Of a stretch of 64,000 nt of DNA, positions 62,546 to 64,000 are shown one piece after another. Both the position numbers and the translations under genes were made by a program. The DNA lies in assembly GCA_964590255.1 (NCBI GenBank), contig CAZPYA010000005.1, positions 1-64,000 on the forward strand, given 5' to 3'. Below the pieces are notes generated by a model. The model ran no database searches and had not been told where the DNA came from. It saw nothing but the letters and a program-made list of their open reading frames with translations. Source of the stretch: JAKIYB01 sp964590255 (GTDB lineage: Bacteria > Armatimonadota > Hebobacteria > CAIYQO01). The stretch's first letter is position 1. Each line of letters starts with the position of its first letter.

Positions 62546-62994
62546 TCGCCTGTACTCCTATACGACGCCAACGCGATCCCGAGACTGGCGCGGTCCGCGA
62601 GCGGGTCCTGCGCACTCAACAGTTGGTGATTGCGCACATAGTTCGCGGTCATGGCGGGGGCTGCCGGCAACGGGCCTGTCTGGTTGCCGCGGTACGCGAC
62701 GAATCCCACCAGGAGGGTTGCCGCCACGCCCGCCGATGCCGTGACTCGCCACCAGAGATGGCTCCACCGCGGTCGTGTCTGTAACCTTTGGGCGACGCCT
62801 GGCCACAAATCCGTTGGCATCGTTGGCGCCGGCAGACGTGCCAATAGATGAGTCGTGCTGTTCAACGCGGCAAGTTCATGCCGGCACTGTGCGCATGTGG
62901 CCACATGACCGTCCAAACGCTTGCGCTCCTGGGCTGTCACGTATCCCGCGTCAAAGGCGGCAAGCTGTTCAATTGTGGGACACTGCTGCATCAT
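62542..62994 (-). CDS. Zinc-finger (zf-HC2) transmembrane anti-sigma factor
   Basis: A 150-residue protein. Residues about 1-45 form the anti-sigma zinc domain, with the H-x3-C-x2-C motif HVATCAQC. One TM helix at about 83-101 (VTASAGVAATLLVGFVAY). The C-terminal extracytoplasmic tail of about 50 residues would be the RseB contact. It should bind the ECF sigma factor until released by proteolysis; an rseP-type protease lies elsewhere in the window. The start at 62994 has AAGGAAGG upstream. Confidence 0.9.
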   Translation of the reverse strand: MMQQCPTIEQLAAFDAGYVTAQERKRLDGHVATCAQCRHELAALNSTTHLLARLPAPTMPTDLWPGVAQRLQTRPRWSHLWWRVTASAGVAATLLVGFVAYRGNQTGPLPAAPAMTANYVRNHQLLSAQDPLADRASLGIALASYRSTGE

Positions 62995-63139
62995 GACCTT
63001 CCTTGTTGCCCATGTTGGTGCATTACCCTCAGCCTGTGTTCCTTCTCCCCCTCCTTCCTAAGGACGTTATGAGGGTACAGCACGTTCCATGCATTTCTGT
63101 GTCGTGGCAGCGCGGGAGGATCGCGTATCATCACACAGC

Positions 63140-63178
63140 ATCGACCCTGTAGACATAAATGGTATCCACAGGGTCGAT
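63140..63178. repeat. 39-bp inverted repeat between the HMA and anti-sigma genes
   Basis: ATCGACCCTGT (63140-63150) pairs with ACAGGGTCGAT (63168-63178), 17-nt centre. It may be a terminator for the HMA gene or an operator for the anti-sigma promoter. Nothing else was seen in 62995-63219 except a TTAATGG doublet near 63201-63223. Confidence 0.6.
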
Positions 63179-63219
63179 ATTGAACGATCCGTACTGCGTA
63201 CCGTTAATGGTGGTTGCTG

Positions 63220-63846
63220 TTAATGGTGCCCCCCGTGGCTGCCGTGCGCGGAATGCCCGGTGGAAGCTTTCGGCGCCTCTGCTGTGGCCGGCGCGGTGAA
63301 GGCGACGGTGAATTTGAACTTATGCTTCGCCAGGGCATCGGCCAGGCTGGCAGTTGTCACCTTGGCGTCCCCATCAAATCGGATGCTGGCGATCTTCCCC
63401 GTTTTGTCCAGCGTCACGCCATGCACGCCTTTGACCGCGGTCAGTGCCTTGGGGATTTCCGTGAAGCATGCCCGGCACATCGTTGCCTGCTTCGCACACA
63501 TCGGCGTATCAATGAAGGCCTGGAGCGTGGCACCGTAGGTCTTTTTCTTATCCATCGCCGTCGGGTGCGCCGCAATCGCGTTCACAAACTGGCTCACGGA
63601 GATTTTCGCCTCATCGAGTGACGCCGTCACCTGTGCCGGCTTGAGTGTCGCCTTCACCTTAGTCACCCCCTTCAGCTTGGCCAGGTCTTTCTGCAGCCCA
63701 TCCGGGCAGGCCTGGCAGTGGAACCCGGTCACCGCCACCGTGACCTGTGTCAGCGTCGGTTTCTTCTCGGGTTCTCCCGCAAACGCCATAACACTGATCG
63801 CCAGTGCGACGACGCCAGTCAGTACCCCTCCCCATACTTTCACCAT
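63220..63846 (-). CDS. Secreted protein with two heavy-metal-associated domains and a His-rich tail
   Basis: A 208-residue protein. Signal peptide about 1-23 (VVALAISVMAFAG). The first HMA-like domain (about 31-95) has Cys44 and Cys47 in GFHCQACPDG. The second (about 105-180) has Cys117, Cys124 and Cys127 (CAKQATMCRAC). The C-terminus is GHSAHGSHGGHH. It is inferred to bind copper or another soft metal in the periplasm. GAGGAG precedes the ATG. It begins 21 nt after the stop of the partial Spy-like gene and so is likely co-transcribed. Confidence 0.85.
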   Translation of the reverse strand: MVKVWGGVLTGVVALAISVMAFAGEPEKKPTLTQVTVAVTGFHCQACPDGLQKDLAKLKGVTKVKATLKPAQVTASLDEAKISVSQFVNAIAAHPTAMDKKKTYGATLQAFIDTPMCAKQATMCRACFTEIPKALTAVKGVHGVTLDKTGKIASIRFDGDAKVTTASLADALAKHKFKFTVAFTAPATAEAPKASTGHSAHGSHGGHH

Positions 63847-63867
63847 CGCATGTCTCCTCTCTCGTGG

Positions 63868-64000
63868 TCACTGTAAGTCGGTCAGCTTTGCCTGGGTTGC
63901 TAGCTGCTGCGCGGTCTGCCGCTGTGTGGCGGTCAGTGCGGCCAGCACGCGTTCCCAATACGCATGGCGTGTGGTGGCCAGCACGCCGGACAACCGCTGC
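63868..64000 (-). CDS. C-terminal end of a Spy/CpxP-like LTxxQ protein (partial)
   Basis: The final 43 residues of a gene that continues past the window edge. HAYWERVLAALTATQRQTAQ contains the LTxxQ motif of Spy/CpxP-type periplasmic chaperones, which respond to metal and envelope stress; the chain then ends LATQAKLTDLQ. The stop TGA is at 63868-63870. The 21-nt gap to the next gene implies an operon. The short length leaves the assignment moderate. Confidence 0.65.
   Translation of the reverse strand, partial: QRLSGVLATTRHAYWERVLAALTATQRQTAQQLATQAKLTDLQ

Overview
The window comes from a high-GC, diderm (two-membrane) bacterium. An LptD/OstA-like outer-membrane barrel, several secreted glycan-active enzymes and a prepilin-like protein with an H-x9-DG motif point towards the Armatimonadota or a neighbouring phylum. 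This placement is an inference from protein style, not a phylogenetic result. No rRNA, CRISPR array, phage structural gene or intact insertion sequence was seen. One tRNA gene (Lys, anticodon CTT) is present.

Layout. 0.2-6.4 kb: outer-membrane protein, a small secreted protein, a two-component system, a DUF1801-like protein and a zinc alcohol dehydrogenase. 6.5-9.6 kb: DEAD-box helicase, two related small zinc-ribbon proteins, and a DnaQ-fold exonuclease flanked by a 49-bp direct repeat copied from the 3' end of the next gene. 9.6-20.3 kb: four large minus-strand genes for glycan or surface-polymer processing (heparinase-like with HEAT-like repeats, two secreted proteins with amidotransferase-like folds, a putative glycosidase). 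20.6-22.9 kb: prepilin-like protein, STAS anti-anti-sigma factor, RsmC-like methyltransferase. 23.3-33.3 kb: second glycan cluster (sugar epimerase-like TIM barrel, DUF4838 protein, SDR, creatininase-family amidohydrolase, five-Asp-box sialidase-like protein, SGNH esterase, secreted heparinase-like protein). 33.3-48.6 kb: housekeeping genes (ispG, rseP, O-antigen ligase-like, rsmE, recR, and the classic yceD-rpmF-plsX-fabH order), plus a zinc-ribbon gene and an FHA membrane protein. 48.7-52.9 kb: pabB-pabC fusion, zinc-ribbon membrane protein, MFS carrier.

52.9-60.1 kb looks like a genomic island. tRNA-Lys, with its own near-consensus promoter, abuts a degraded C-terminal piece of a large serine recombinase. 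Beyond it lies a tightly coupled pair: a secreted CHAT (caspase-like) protease gene and, 3 nt downstream, a zinc-ribbon / class III adenylate cyclase / AAA-STAND ATPase / TPR protein. This pair is the best candidate in the window for an undescribed system. 60.7-64.0 kb: an ECF sigma factor whose start lies on a decayed unrelated gene. Converging on it are an anti-sigma factor, an RseB-like regulator, a two-domain HMA metal-binding protein and the end of a Spy-like LTxxQ protein, together resembling a metal or envelope-stress regulon.

At least three families of short palindromic intergenic repeats recur across the window, several acting as or next to terminators.
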